64,000 nt of DNA from an uncultured Lachnospiraceae bacterium. Its GTDB lineage: Bacteria; Bacillota; Clostridia; Lachnospirales; Lachnospiraceae. Of the stretch, positions 51,993 to 59,739 are shown in pieces; the first letter of the stretch is position 1, and every line of letters begins with the position of its first letter. Both the position numbers and the translations under genes were made by a program. Location of the stretch: positions 45,257 through 109,256 of the forward strand of contig CAJUSO010000004.1 in assembly GCA_910588965.1 (NCBI GenBank), given 5' to 3'. The notes below the pieces were generated by a model. The model made no database searches. It was not told the origin of the DNA and saw nothing but the letters and a program-made list of their open reading frames with translations.

Positions 51993-52586
51993 TCATCCCT
52001 TTTGGATTACTTCAATCCTGGCGTCCTCGCTGTATTTCCCCATATCCAGGGCCACTTCATGCAGTTCTGTATCCTCATCAAAAGTAAAACCAAAGATTTC
52101 TTCCAAATCCCCGTCTGATACGCGTACCGCCAGGCTTTCCACGGGATACTGGCCCTGGTCTAACTGCACGATGACCCGGCCGCCGCGGAACTGGATACTG
52201 GATTCTTCGGAAACGGCGCTCTGGTAACGGCTGCCAGCCCCCGTTCCCCTGGCCATGGCAAACCCTTGGACAAGGGTGAAATCCCAGATAGGATCCTTCC
52301 GGAACCCCTCCTGCACAGCTAGTTCCAGCTTCCCTTTCAGCCTCCGGACTTGGAGGATGGCTGCCTGCCCCAGCCTCGTCGGCAAGCCCTCCTCCTCCCA
52401 AACCTCATCCGGCAGCAAGGAAGCCCGAAGGAGCGTCTCCTGCAGCAGGTATTCCATACAGAAACGCTGATAGCATTCCTCACAGCCTGCCATATGCTTC
52501 TTGGCCGCAAGCTGCCTGTCATCCAGGATCTTCCCTTTCAGGTAACAGCCCGCCAATTCCCTTAGCCCTTCTATTTTACAATGCAT
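51993..52586 (-). CDS. Zinc-finger anti-sigma-like protein
   Basis: A 197-residue protein. The N-terminal AKKHMAGCEECYQRFCMEYL carries the HxxxCxxC pattern of zinc-binding anti-sigma (ZAS) domains. No membrane helix follows, so it would be a soluble regulator. A beta-rich C-terminus (VIVQLDQGQYPVESLAVRV) could be a sensor. It lies 30 bp after the sigma-like gene, the expected pairing. ATG at 52586 with GGGAGG eight bases upstream. Confidence 0.72.
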   Translation of the reverse strand: MHCKIEGLRELAGCYLKGKILDDRQLAAKKHMAGCEECYQRFCMEYLLQETLLRASLLPDEVWEEEGLPTRLGQAAILQVRRLKGKLELAVQEGFRKDPIWDFTLVQGFAMARGTGAGSRYQSAVSEESSIQFRGGRVIVQLDQGQYPVESLAVRVSDGDLEEIFGFTFDEDTELHEVALDMGKYSEDARIEVIQKG

Positions 52587-52615
52587 GTTTTACACCTCCC
52601 ATCAATATATGGATG

Positions 52616-53662
52616 CTACCGCAGCATTTCCTCAACCGCCTTCACCGCTTTTCCTGCCCAATCCTTTTTTGCAGCCATCCGCCTCCCCGTCTCAGCCAGC
52701 AAGGACTGGGCAACCCTGGCCGGCCAGTTCTTAATGGCGTTTTTCTGGAATGCTTCTGTAATGATTACCTGCCGGATGGGCACGCCGCTGCAGTCCTTTT
52801 CCAGGTTCGCCCTATAGCCCTGCCCCCACCGGAACGCTGCGCCTGCCAGCCTTTCCCGATTGTACAGGTCTTGGAATTCCCCATCCAGCTGGAATACCTT
52901 CTGGCCGTACATGGCGTCCATCGCCCATTTTATCAGGATAACGCTGTCCCTTGTGATTTCCCCTTCCAGGCAATGCTTTTCTTTATTATAGTGGGAATTG
53001 GGCGGCTGGGAGCGCCTGCCGCTTATCCCATCCACCAAGGACAGGAACTCTGCATCCTGTGATTTCTTAAACAGCTGCGGGATTAATATGGCGTAACAAT
53101 ATGTAAGGACCTGATAGGGGGGAAGCCCTGTTTCCTGCAAGGCCTCAATGTATTGCCCCAGGATTTCCCCTTCCAGGGCTTTTCTCTCTTCCTGGATGAT
53201 GACAGCCTCCGGGTTTTTCGCCTCCTCTGCCTCACTTGCTGCAATCCCTTCTTCCTGCAGCAGGCCATCCTCCCAATCCTTCCCCTCCCTCCTGGAAACC
53301 CTCCCCGCGCCTTGCCGGAACCTCTTCACGCAATTTTCCACTACGCCAATGAGATAGGGATAGAAATTATCCTCCCCCACATACTCCGGGAAACCGCGGA
53401 ATGCCATCTTCAGGATTTCCACCCGGACATTCTGCATCACCTCGTCCACATTGTCCCTGGTGGCGTTCCCCGTGCTTTCCAACCTCCTGCACACCAGGTA
53501 ATAAGTATTGCTGGCCAGGATTTTCAATACCTGCCCCAAAGCATCCTTATCATTGCGTATCACGGGATTGTAGAGGGAATTTACAACCTCCCCCGGCTCC
53601 CCTCCCTCTGGGATATCATAATGGTAATAAAGTTGGTAATACTTTGATGCTTCATGGAACAT
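52616..53662 (-). CDS. Sigma-70-like factor (ECF-type, divergent)
   Basis: About 348 residues from the ATG at 53662 (GGGAGG 8 bp upstream). A longer frame begins at a TTG that lies inside the promoter -35 and is rejected. The region NVDEVMQNVRVEILKMAFRG with FPYLIGVVENC-like neighbours looks like sigma region 2. A helical segment around SLVDGISGRRSQPP could be a degenerate region 4. It is longer than usual ECF sigma factors (about 180 residues) and has a long C-terminal extension. Pairing with the ZAS-like gene supports the call; it could direct transcription of this operon or of the box promoters. Confidence 0.62.
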   Translation of the reverse strand: MFHEASKYYQLYYHYDIPEGGEPGEVVNSLYNPVIRNDKDALGQVLKILASNTYYLVCRRLESTGNATRDNVDEVMQNVRVEILKMAFRGFPEYVGEDNFYPYLIGVVENCVKRFRQGAGRVSRREGKDWEDGLLQEEGIAASEAEEAKNPEAVIIQEERKALEGEILGQYIEALQETGLPPYQVLTYCYAILIPQLFKKSQDAEFLSLVDGISGRRSQPPNSHYNKEKHCLEGEITRDSVILIKWAMDAMYGQKVFQLDGEFQDLYNRERLAGAAFRWGQGYRANLEKDCSGVPIRQVIITEAFQKNAIKNWPARVAQSLLAETGRRMAAKKDWAGKAVKAVEEMLR

Positions 53663-53711
53663 AATGGCACCTCCCGCTATCATTGTCTGAAAATATGTCC
53701 AAATCATGATT

Positions 53712-53740
53712 ATTTTACTATATTTAAATCTAAGTTTCAA
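53712..53740 (-). promoter_or_regulatory. Sigma-A-type promoter of the regulator operon
   Basis: On the minus strand TTGAAA (53735-53740) and TAAAAT (53712-53717) are separated by exactly 17 bp. The site is 50 bp upstream of the preferred start of the sigma-like gene. Confidence 0.78.
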
Positions 53741-53960
53741 TAAAATTCTCTCTCTTGGTTCCCAGGAACAGGCTTAACGCACCGCATGCAGCCGCCTTAG
53801 CGATGTAATACCTTCCGCACGCGTGCGCATCCAATTTTTATAATATAGGAAAGCCAAATGCTTTAACACTTCACAGCAAAACAGTGTTCCTGCTTGGGGA
53901 AATTGCACGCTTTGCCGCGCCGGGCACAATTGCGAAGCACTCTTTCCTATTGAAATTAAG
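53741..53960. other. Intergenic region with 12-bp perfect palindrome
   Basis: No gene is seen between the sigma-like gene promoter and the transporter terminator. The stretch holds a perfect palindrome CGCACGCGTGCG at 53816-53827 and an AT-rich TATAAT-like sequence near 53839 without a matching -35. It may carry an operator; nothing else is recognisable. Confidence 0.4.
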
Positions 53961-53996
53961 AAAAAGGCAGTCCCCGCTCCCAGGAACTGCCTTTTT
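53961..53996 (-). terminator. Bidirectional-looking terminator after the MFS gene
   Basis: AAAAAGGCAGT and ACTGCCTTTTT form an 11-bp stem around a 14-nt loop, starting a few bases past the MFS stop codon. The A5/T5 ends make it usable from either side. Confidence 0.9.
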
Positions 53997-54001
53997 ATGG
54001 G

Positions 54002-55198
54002 CTATTCTCTTCCTATGCCTTTTCCAATCACGATTACCAGGAGTAACGCCATGGAAACCAGGCTGCCGGCACATCCCAGCACATTCCCAGCTATCTCTGG
54101 CAAAACCCCAAAATACCCTGGCAGGAATCCCAAAAACAGCGCAAAGGTCAAGAGGCCGAAGGCAAGCCCCGGCATCTTGGGATAGCAGCATGCCATCCAA
54201 TACAATGTAATAGGCATGGTCATATTGAAGAAAAATAACGCTGCCAACCCTATCGGCATCACATCGGAAAACAGGTAGCAGAATGCCGCCAATCCCAGGG
54301 AGGCTGCCGCTGCTTTCCCAGAACGCTCTCCTGCCGCCCAAAAGCCGCCTGCCATTTTCCCAAATACCAATGCCAGGACACTGCACATCCCTGCCGCTGC
54401 GCCCGCTTTCCATGGAAATGTGACAGACATGCCCAGATAGGAACGCAATACCACCACAGCAAAACAGCAGGCCGTGACAGAAAAATACTTGCCCTTGCTT
54501 CCTGCCCCGCTTTTGGGGGCATCCATCCCAAATCGGCCTTCCTTCCTCCCTGCCTCCCTGGAGGCAATAATCCCAAAACAGCCTCTCTTCTTCCCTGCCT
54601 TCCTGGAGGCAGCCATCCCAAATCCGCCTTCCTTCTTCCCTGCCTTCCTGGAGGCAGCCATCAGAAGGCAGCTTCCCCTGCCTGCCATCCCAAGGCACAA
54701 AAGCACCGCCAGGATGCCTGCCGCCCAAAAATACTCCCGCCACAGGCCATTTTTTCCTGCCAATGTCCCCAGATAGAGGCCGAAAGCCCCAGGAGCCACG
54801 AAAACCCCCAGGCCTTTCCCCTTCCATCCCTTGCTAAAATCTTCCCGGATTGTGCCCACGCCGCCCCCCACATGGAACAGCGCATTCCCAACCCCCAGCA
54901 CAATGGGATGGGATACCGCTCCGGCAATGGTACAGGCAACGCCTGCCGCTGCGGTCAGGAAAGCAATGTCTGCCTCCTGCCATTTCCATCCCCGCTTCCT
55001 GCCATCCCCCTGCCGTTTTCCCGCTGCCAGATACAAAGCGTCCAGGATAACGCCGAAGGGCATCTGCAGGGCAAATGCACAGAAGTTATAAAGGAGTATG
55101 GAAAAATAGCCATCCTCCCGGGGGATAAATGCGCCAAACATAGCAAGGGCGCAGATCCCGTCCACAAACAGATGTAAAATCGCATAATATGCCGTCAT
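54002..55198 (-). CDS. MFS-type transporter with repeat loop
   Basis: A 398-residue protein with about 11-12 hydrophobic segments in two halves, as in major facilitator transporters. The start ILHLFVDGICALAMFGAF and GGGVGTIREDFSKG fit the MFS outline. The central cytoplasmic loop (about residues 178-225) is a basic 15-residue tandem repeat (ASRKAGKKEGGFG type). The substrate cannot be told. It lies 40 bp after the amidase gene and is followed by the terminator. The ATG at 55198 has AAAGGTG upstream. Confidence 0.75.
   Translation of the reverse strand: MTAYYAILHLFVDGICALAMFGAFIPREDGYFSILLYNFCAFALQMPFGVILDALYLAAGKRQGDGRKRGWKWQEADIAFLTAAAGVACTIAGAVSHPIVLGVGNALFHVGGGVGTIREDFSKGWKGKGLGVFVAPGAFGLYLGTLAGKNGLWREYFWAAGILAVLLCLGMAGRGSCLLMAASRKAGKKEGGFGMAASRKAGKKRGCFGIIASREAGRKEGRFGMDAPKSGAGSKGKYFSVTACCFAVVVLRSYLGMSVTFPWKAGAAAGMCSVLALVFGKMAGGFWAAGERSGKAAAASLGLAAFCYLFSDVMPIGLAALFFFNMTMPITLYWMACCYPKMPGLAFGLLTFALFLGFLPGYFGVLPEIAGNVLGCAGSLVSMALLLVIVIGKGIGRE
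54527..54661 (-). repeat. 45-bp in-frame repeat in the MFS loop
   Basis: Three tandem 45-bp units encode MAASRKAGKKEGGFG and two variants, with a degenerate fourth following. The Lys/Arg/Gly-rich product lies in the loop joining the two transporter halves. Confidence 0.88.
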
Positions 55199-55238
55199 CT
55201 CTGTTCTGCACCTTTCTCATAGGCAAAGCTAACAGGAT

Positions 55239-56462
55239 TTACATCCCAAAGTAGGCGTCCAGCCCGTCCGCTATCCCTGCGGCCAGTTTCTGCTGGTAGC
55301 TGTCCGTAGCCATATTCTGGTCCTCAGAAGGATTTGTCATAAATCCCATCTCCACAATGGTGACCGGGACAGTGCACCAGTTAATGCCGCTCATACTGTC
55401 TGTCTCCCAGATATACTTCTTATTTGCCCCTGTAGCATTTACCGCGCCGTCCAGCACGCACTCGGACAGGCTCCGGCACTGGCTGTACAGGTTCCCCATA
55501 AAGGGATTCGAAGAAGTGGGGCAGATTGTCAGTATCCCATTCTCGCTGCTGTCGTCCGAGCCATTGGCATGCACCCGGACAAAAGCGTCTGCCCCGGCGT
55601 CATTTGCTATGGCCGCCCGCTCGCTGTTGCTGATGTCCACGTCATGGCTGGTGCGTACCATAATTACCTCATAACCCCTTGCCTCTAATTCCGCCTGCAG
55701 CTTCAAAGACACTGCCAGGGTCAGTTCATATTCATTCAGGCCGCTGACGCACCCGCTGGTCCCGCTGCTCACCTTGGGCTTCTTCTCGGAAGCCCCTGGG
55801 CCAATGGGTTCCTGGTCGCTGTTCCCATGCGCCTGATGCCCGGCGTCTATGACAACCAGGCGGCCATTCTCTGCCACTTCTGATTTCAGCTGCAGGTAAT
55901 CCGAGGAAATATAATACTCCTTGCCCTCAATCTCCACGGCGCTCCACTTCCCGTCGTTTGCCGTCCGGATAAACTCACTCCTGCGCCCCACGGTCTTTAA
56001 TACATCGCTGTCCATAGAAGGCGCCGTCCGTACATTCACAGAAGCTGTGGTCACAACTTCTTCTTTGGCATATACCACGGTATCTGGATCCAGCTTCGGG
56101 ACAGAAGCCCCATCTTGGCCTTCATCCGGCTCCCAGGTCCCGTCTTCCCCATCCTCAGGCTTGGCATCCCCGCCGGTTCCATCTTCCTCGCCGGCGCCCC
56201 TTTGCCCTTCTTGCGCTTCTCCTGCAGCCTCTTCTCCTTCTGCATCCAGTTCCCCTGTAATTCCTTCTTCCCCCTCTGCATCCGCATTCCCATCCATGCC
56301 CTGCTGGCTTCCCTCATCCTGGGCGCCCGGCTTTGCGCCTTCCTGCTGTTCCTTGCCAAGGCCATTCTTCCCTGCAAGGTTATCCCCTGCTTTCCCGCAC
56401 CCGCTGAAAGCCATTAGCAGGATAAGCAGCAGGGCCATCCATTTCCTGTATCTTTTTAACAT
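55239..56462 (-). CDS. Lipoprotein N-acetylmuramoyl-L-alanine amidase with SH3b domain
   Basis: A 407-residue protein. Lipoprotein signal LLLILLMAFSGCGKAG, then an acidic low-complexity linker (residues about 30-130), a bacterial SH3 domain (SVNVRTAPSMDSDVLKTVG) and an Amidase_3 catalytic domain. Zinc and catalytic residues are visible: His in VVIDAGHQA, Glu in LNEYELTLAV, His in FVRVHANGSDD and Glu in VEMGFMTNPSED. It cleaves the amide between MurNAc and the stem peptide and would act outside the cell, tethered to the membrane. The ATG at 56462 follows AGGAAGAGG. Confidence 0.92.
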   Translation of the reverse strand: MLKRYRKWMALLLILLMAFSGCGKAGDNLAGKNGLGKEQQEGAKPGAQDEGSQQGMDGNADAEGEEGITGELDAEGEEAAGEAQEGQRGAGEEDGTGGDAKPEDGEDGTWEPDEGQDGASVPKLDPDTVVYAKEEVVTTASVNVRTAPSMDSDVLKTVGRRSEFIRTANDGKWSAVEIEGKEYYISSDYLQLKSEVAENGRLVVIDAGHQAHGNSDQEPIGPGASEKKPKVSSGTSGCVSGLNEYELTLAVSLKLQAELEARGYEVIMVRTSHDVDISNSERAAIANDAGADAFVRVHANGSDDSSENGILTICPTSSNPFMGNLYSQCRSLSECVLDGAVNATGANKKYIWETDSMSGINWCTVPVTIVEMGFMTNPSEDQNMATDSYQQKLAAGIADGLDAYFGM

Positions 56463-56500
56463 TTTTCCTCTTCCTTTCCAAATCCCCTAAACCCCCCTGT

Positions 56501-56762
56501 TTCCTAGGCTGGCTGTACCCTTTCCACATCTGCCTTGCATCGCTTTTCCTGCCGGCCTAGGTTCCTAGGCTGGCTGTACCCTTTCCGCATCTGCCTTGTA
56601 TCGCTTTTCCTGCCAGCCTAGGTTCCTGGATGCTGGCTGTACCCTTTCCACATCTGCCTTGCATCGCTTTTCCCGCTGGCCTAGGTTCCTAGGCTGGCTG
56701 TACCCTTTCCGCATCTGCCTTGTATCGCTATTCCCGCCGGCCTAGGTTCCTGGATGCTGGCT
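56501..56762. repeat. 61-63-bp tandem repeat, four copies plus a partial one
   Basis: Units start at 56501, 56562, 56623 and 56686, with a partial unit from 56747 ending at the pyruvate kinase stop codon. Each unit begins TTCCTAGGCTGGCTGTACCC or TTCCTGGATGCTGGCTGTAC. Odd and even units alternate in a few bases (CACATC/GCATC, GCATCG/GTATCG), so the array grew by doubling. The junctions form an imperfect hairpin (GGCCTAGG facing CCTAGGCTGG). No ORF or T-tract is present. Confidence 0.92.
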
Positions 56763-58509
56763 AATTACAGCTAACAATCCCGTCTTTTCCATTGAGCGTC
56801 ACATAAGCCCCTGTCTTCAGGATCCCCGTGGCATTCTGTGCTTCTGTCAGCACTGGGATGTCCAGGCTCAGCCCTGCAATCACGGCATGGGAATTGGGGC
56901 CTTTGGCTTCCACAATCAGCCCGGAAGCCTCCCGGAGCTGCTCCATCATGCTATTGTTGGTATCCTTTGCCACAATGATATCTCCAGCCTTGAAATCCCG
57001 CTTTAAGCTTTCCTCATCCTTGCATACGCAGAGATTGGCCGATACGCTTTTCTCATTGACGCCCTTGCCTGTTACCAGGATATGGCCTGCCACATGCACC
57101 TTCAGGATATTGGTGGTCCCCGGCACGCCCAACGGGACGCCTGCGGTGATTACCGTAACGTCGCCCATAGACACCAGGCCTGCTTTTTCCGCTACGTCTA
57201 CAGCATGTTCAAACAGCTCATCCGCATCCTCCATCGGTTCCACTTTCAGGGGCACTACCCCCCAGGACAGGTTTAACTGGCGGCAGACTTTCGCATGCAT
57301 GCTCCCGCCGATAATGGTGCAGTCCGGACGGTACTTGGAAATCATGCGGGCCGTCTTCCCAGACTGGGTTACTGTAATAATGGCCGCTGCATTCAAGTCA
57401 TTTGCCGTGGTACAGGTGGCATGGGAAATGGCATTGGTAATGTCTGGGTTGCTCATTGTCTCCCGGGCTTTAAAACGCGCCGTGTAATTGATATCCTGTT
57501 CCGTGCGCACGGCAAGCCTTACCATGGTCTTTACCGCCTCTACCGGATACATCCCGGCAGCCGTCTCCCCAGACAGCATAATGGCGCTGGTCCCATCATA
57601 AATGGCATTTGCCACATCCGTCGCCTCTGCCCGGGTGGGCCTTGGGTTCTTCATCATGGAATCCAGCATCTGGGTTGCCGTAATCACCTGTTTCCCAGCA
57701 TTGATGACCTTCTTGATTATCATCTTCTGGATGACCGGCACATCCTCCAAGGGGATTTCCACGCCCATATCGCCCCTTGCTACCATAATCCCATCAGAGA
57801 CCTGGATAATCTCATCAATATTGTCCACGCCCTGCATATTTTCGATTTTGGCGATGATATTGATATTATGGCAGCCTTTTTCCTCAAAAATCTTGCGGAT
57901 TTCCAGCACGTCATCCGCCGTGCGGACAAAGGAAGCCGCCACAAAATCAAAGTCATTCCCTATGCCGAATACGATATCCTCATAATCCTTCTCGCTGATG
58001 TAAGGCATCGACAGTTCCACATTGGGCACATTAACCCCCTTCTTATTAGAAATCATGCCGCCGTTCAGCACATGGCAGCGGATTTCCGTATCCGTGACTT
58101 CCTCCACCCTCAGTTCAATCAGGCCATCGTCAATCAAAATACGGTTCCCTGGCTCCACATCTTCCACCAAATCTTTATAAGTAATGGAAACCCGGTTCGC
58201 ATCCCCTAAGATTTCTTCTGTGGTCAGCACAAATTCCTGCCCCTCCGCAAGCCTGGCCTTGCCCCCTTCTATCTCACGCAGGCGGATTTCCGGCCCCTTG
58301 GTGTCCAATAAAGTGGCGATTGGCAGCCCCAATTCCTCCCGCAGCTGGCACACGCGCCTAAGCCTCTCCCCCTGCTCTTCATGGGTCCCATGGGAAAAAT
58401 TAAACCGGGCCACATTCATGCCTTCCAGCATAAGCTGGCGCAGTACCTCCTCTTTGTCTGTAGACGGCCCTAAGGTACAGATGATTTTTGTTTTCCTTAA
58501 ATTCTTCAT
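56761..58509 (-). CDS. pyk: Pyruvate kinase with C-terminal PEP-utilizer domain
   Basis: A 582-residue enzyme converting PEP and ADP to pyruvate and ATP. The N-terminal TKIICTLGPSTDKEEVLRQL, active-site region IMVARGDMGVEIP and MLSGETAAG are canonical. The extra C-terminal 100 residues (IIVAKDTNNSMMEQLREA, GPNSHAVIAGLSLDIPVL) are the PEP-utilizer/His domain typical of Firmicutes. It lies 24 bp after the carbamate kinase gene with AGAAAGG as ribosome binding site, so the two form one transcript. Confidence 0.97.
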   Translation of the reverse strand: MKNLRKTKIICTLGPSTDKEEVLRQLMLEGMNVARFNFSHGTHEEQGERLRRVCQLREELGLPIATLLDTKGPEIRLREIEGGKARLAEGQEFVLTTEEILGDANRVSITYKDLVEDVEPGNRILIDDGLIELRVEEVTDTEIRCHVLNGGMISNKKGVNVPNVELSMPYISEKDYEDIVFGIGNDFDFVAASFVRTADDVLEIRKIFEEKGCHNINIIAKIENMQGVDNIDEIIQVSDGIMVARGDMGVEIPLEDVPVIQKMIIKKVINAGKQVITATQMLDSMMKNPRPTRAEATDVANAIYDGTSAIMLSGETAAGMYPVEAVKTMVRLAVRTEQDINYTARFKARETMSNPDITNAISHATCTTANDLNAAAIITVTQSGKTARMISKYRPDCTIIGGSMHAKVCRQLNLSWGVVPLKVEPMEDADELFEHAVDVAEKAGLVSMGDVTVITAGVPLGVPGTTNILKVHVAGHILVTGKGVNEKSVSANLCVCKDEESLKRDFKAGDIIVAKDTNNSMMEQLREASGLIVEAKGPNSHAVIAGLSLDIPVLTEAQNATGILKTGAYVTLNGKDGIVSCN

Positions 58510-58533
58510 AACAAATCCTTTCTGAAATTTATT

Positions 58534-59466
58534 TTATTTATGGATGAGGGTCCCTGTCAATTGCCTTCCTTCTTCCTGGACGGGCTCCAGCTTCGTAATC
58601 AGCACGCTGCGCACGGCTGAATTGCCGATAAAAGCTACCGCCGCTTCAATCTTCGGCAGCATGGTCCCCTCCCCAAAATGCCCTTCCGCCATATATTCCT
58701 TGGCCTGGGCAACCGTCATCTCATCAATCGGCTCTTCATTTTCCTTCCCAAAGCTGAGGCATGCCTTCTCTACCCCAGTCAGGATAACCAGCCGGTCTGC
58801 ATCCAGCAGGTCTGCCAGCTTCCCAGCCACGGAATCCTTCTCAATAACGGCGCTGGCGCCTTTTAGCTTGTTGTGCTGCACCAGCACGGGGATCCCGCCC
58901 CCGCCGCAGGCTACGACTACCTGCCCTGCGTCCAGCAAGGCGCGGATTGCGTCAATCTCCACGATATCCATGGGCTTCGGCGCTGCCACGATACGGCGGA
59001 ACCCCCCTTGGTCCTCTACCACATGGTTCCCCTTCTTCTCCTCTGCCTCTGATTCTGCTTCCGTCATCACACGGCCAATCACCTTGGTGGGATGGTAAAA
59101 AGCATCATCATAGGGATCCACGCTTACCTGGGTGAGGATGGTAGACACTGTCTTATAAATCCCGCGGCTTAAAAGCTCCGTGCGGATGGCATTCTGCAAA
59201 TCATAGCCGATGTACCCCTGGCTCATGGCGGAACAGACAGACATGGGGGTAGCCGTATATTCCGGGTAAATCCTGCAGAACTCTGCCATCGCCGTATGGA
59301 TCATGCCCACCTGGGGCCCATTGCTATGGGTAATGGCTACCTGGTAATCCTCCTTGATGAAATCCACTACCGCCTTGGCCGCCCGCTTTGTGGCTACCTT
59401 CTGTTCCGGCAGGGTAGTCCCTAAAGCGTCATGCCCCAAGGCAATCACAATCTTTTTCTTCCTCAC
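58534..59466 (-). CDS. arcC: Carbamate kinase
   Basis: A 310-residue amino-acid-kinase-family enzyme, the usual length. Motifs KKIVIALGHDALG at the start, THSNGPQVGMI, VVACGGGGIPV and LVILTGVEKACLSFG. It makes ATP from carbamoyl phosphate and ADP. No arginine deiminase or ornithine carbamoyltransferase gene is next to it; instead it pairs with pyruvate kinase, another substrate-level ATP-forming enzyme. It starts with an ATG at 59466 and is read from the extended -10 promoter at 59612. Confidence 0.95.
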   Translation of the reverse strand: MRKKKIVIALGHDALGTTLPEQKVATKRAAKAVVDFIKEDYQVAITHSNGPQVGMIHTAMAEFCRIYPEYTATPMSVCSAMSQGYIGYDLQNAIRTELLSRGIYKTVSTILTQVSVDPYDDAFYHPTKVIGRVMTEAESEAEEKKGNHVVEDQGGFRRIVAAPKPMDIVEIDAIRALLDAGQVVVACGGGGIPVLVQHNKLKGASAVIEKDSVAGKLADLLDADRLVILTGVEKACLSFGKENEEPIDEMTVAQAKEYMAEGHFGEGTMLPKIEAAVAFIGNSAVRSVLITKLEPVQEEGRQLTGTLIHK

Positions 59467-59611
59467 AAAAACACCTCTTTCTGTCTATATATCTGCAAGC
59501 TGGCAAACAGCCTGGTACACGCCTGCCAAAACTTCCCAAACCATCCATGTATACTCCGAAACCAATCCTATGGCAGGCGCACGGATCCGCCCCTGCCAAA
59601 CAGACACTTTT

Positions 59612-59640
59612 ATCCTAACACATTTTCCTTAATAGGGAAA
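59612..59640 (-). promoter_or_regulatory. Promoter/operator of arcC-pyk
   Basis: On the minus strand an extended -10 (TG-T-TAGGAT; hexamer 59612-59617) lies about 146 bp before arcC. An inverted repeat TTTCC-N7-GGAAA at 59624-59640 covers the spacer and could be an operator. The -35 match is poor. Confidence 0.5.
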
Positions 59641-59653
59641 GGGCAATTTTTCC

Positions 59654-59682
59654 TTGCAAACAAAGGGAGGATTCCTTATAAT
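59654..59682 (+). promoter_or_regulatory. Sigma-A-type promoter of the AAA-ATPase gene
   Basis: TTGCAA at 59654-59659, a 17-bp spacer and a perfect TATAAT at 59677-59682. Transcription would start about 50 nt before the gene. Confidence 0.82.
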
Positions 59683-59739
59683 TGTCTTAATGGAAGGACA
59701 ACGGCTTTGGCACAGCCATATCAAAGGAGGCTTTGGGAC

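Noticed and set aside
53871..54827. 318-codon minus-strand open frame
   Set aside because: It overlaps the MFS gene in another frame and crosses the terminator at 53961-53996; no protein-like features.
56501..56762. Possible CRISPR or attachment-site array
   Set aside because: No unique spacers, no cas genes, no integrase; it is a plain tandem duplication.
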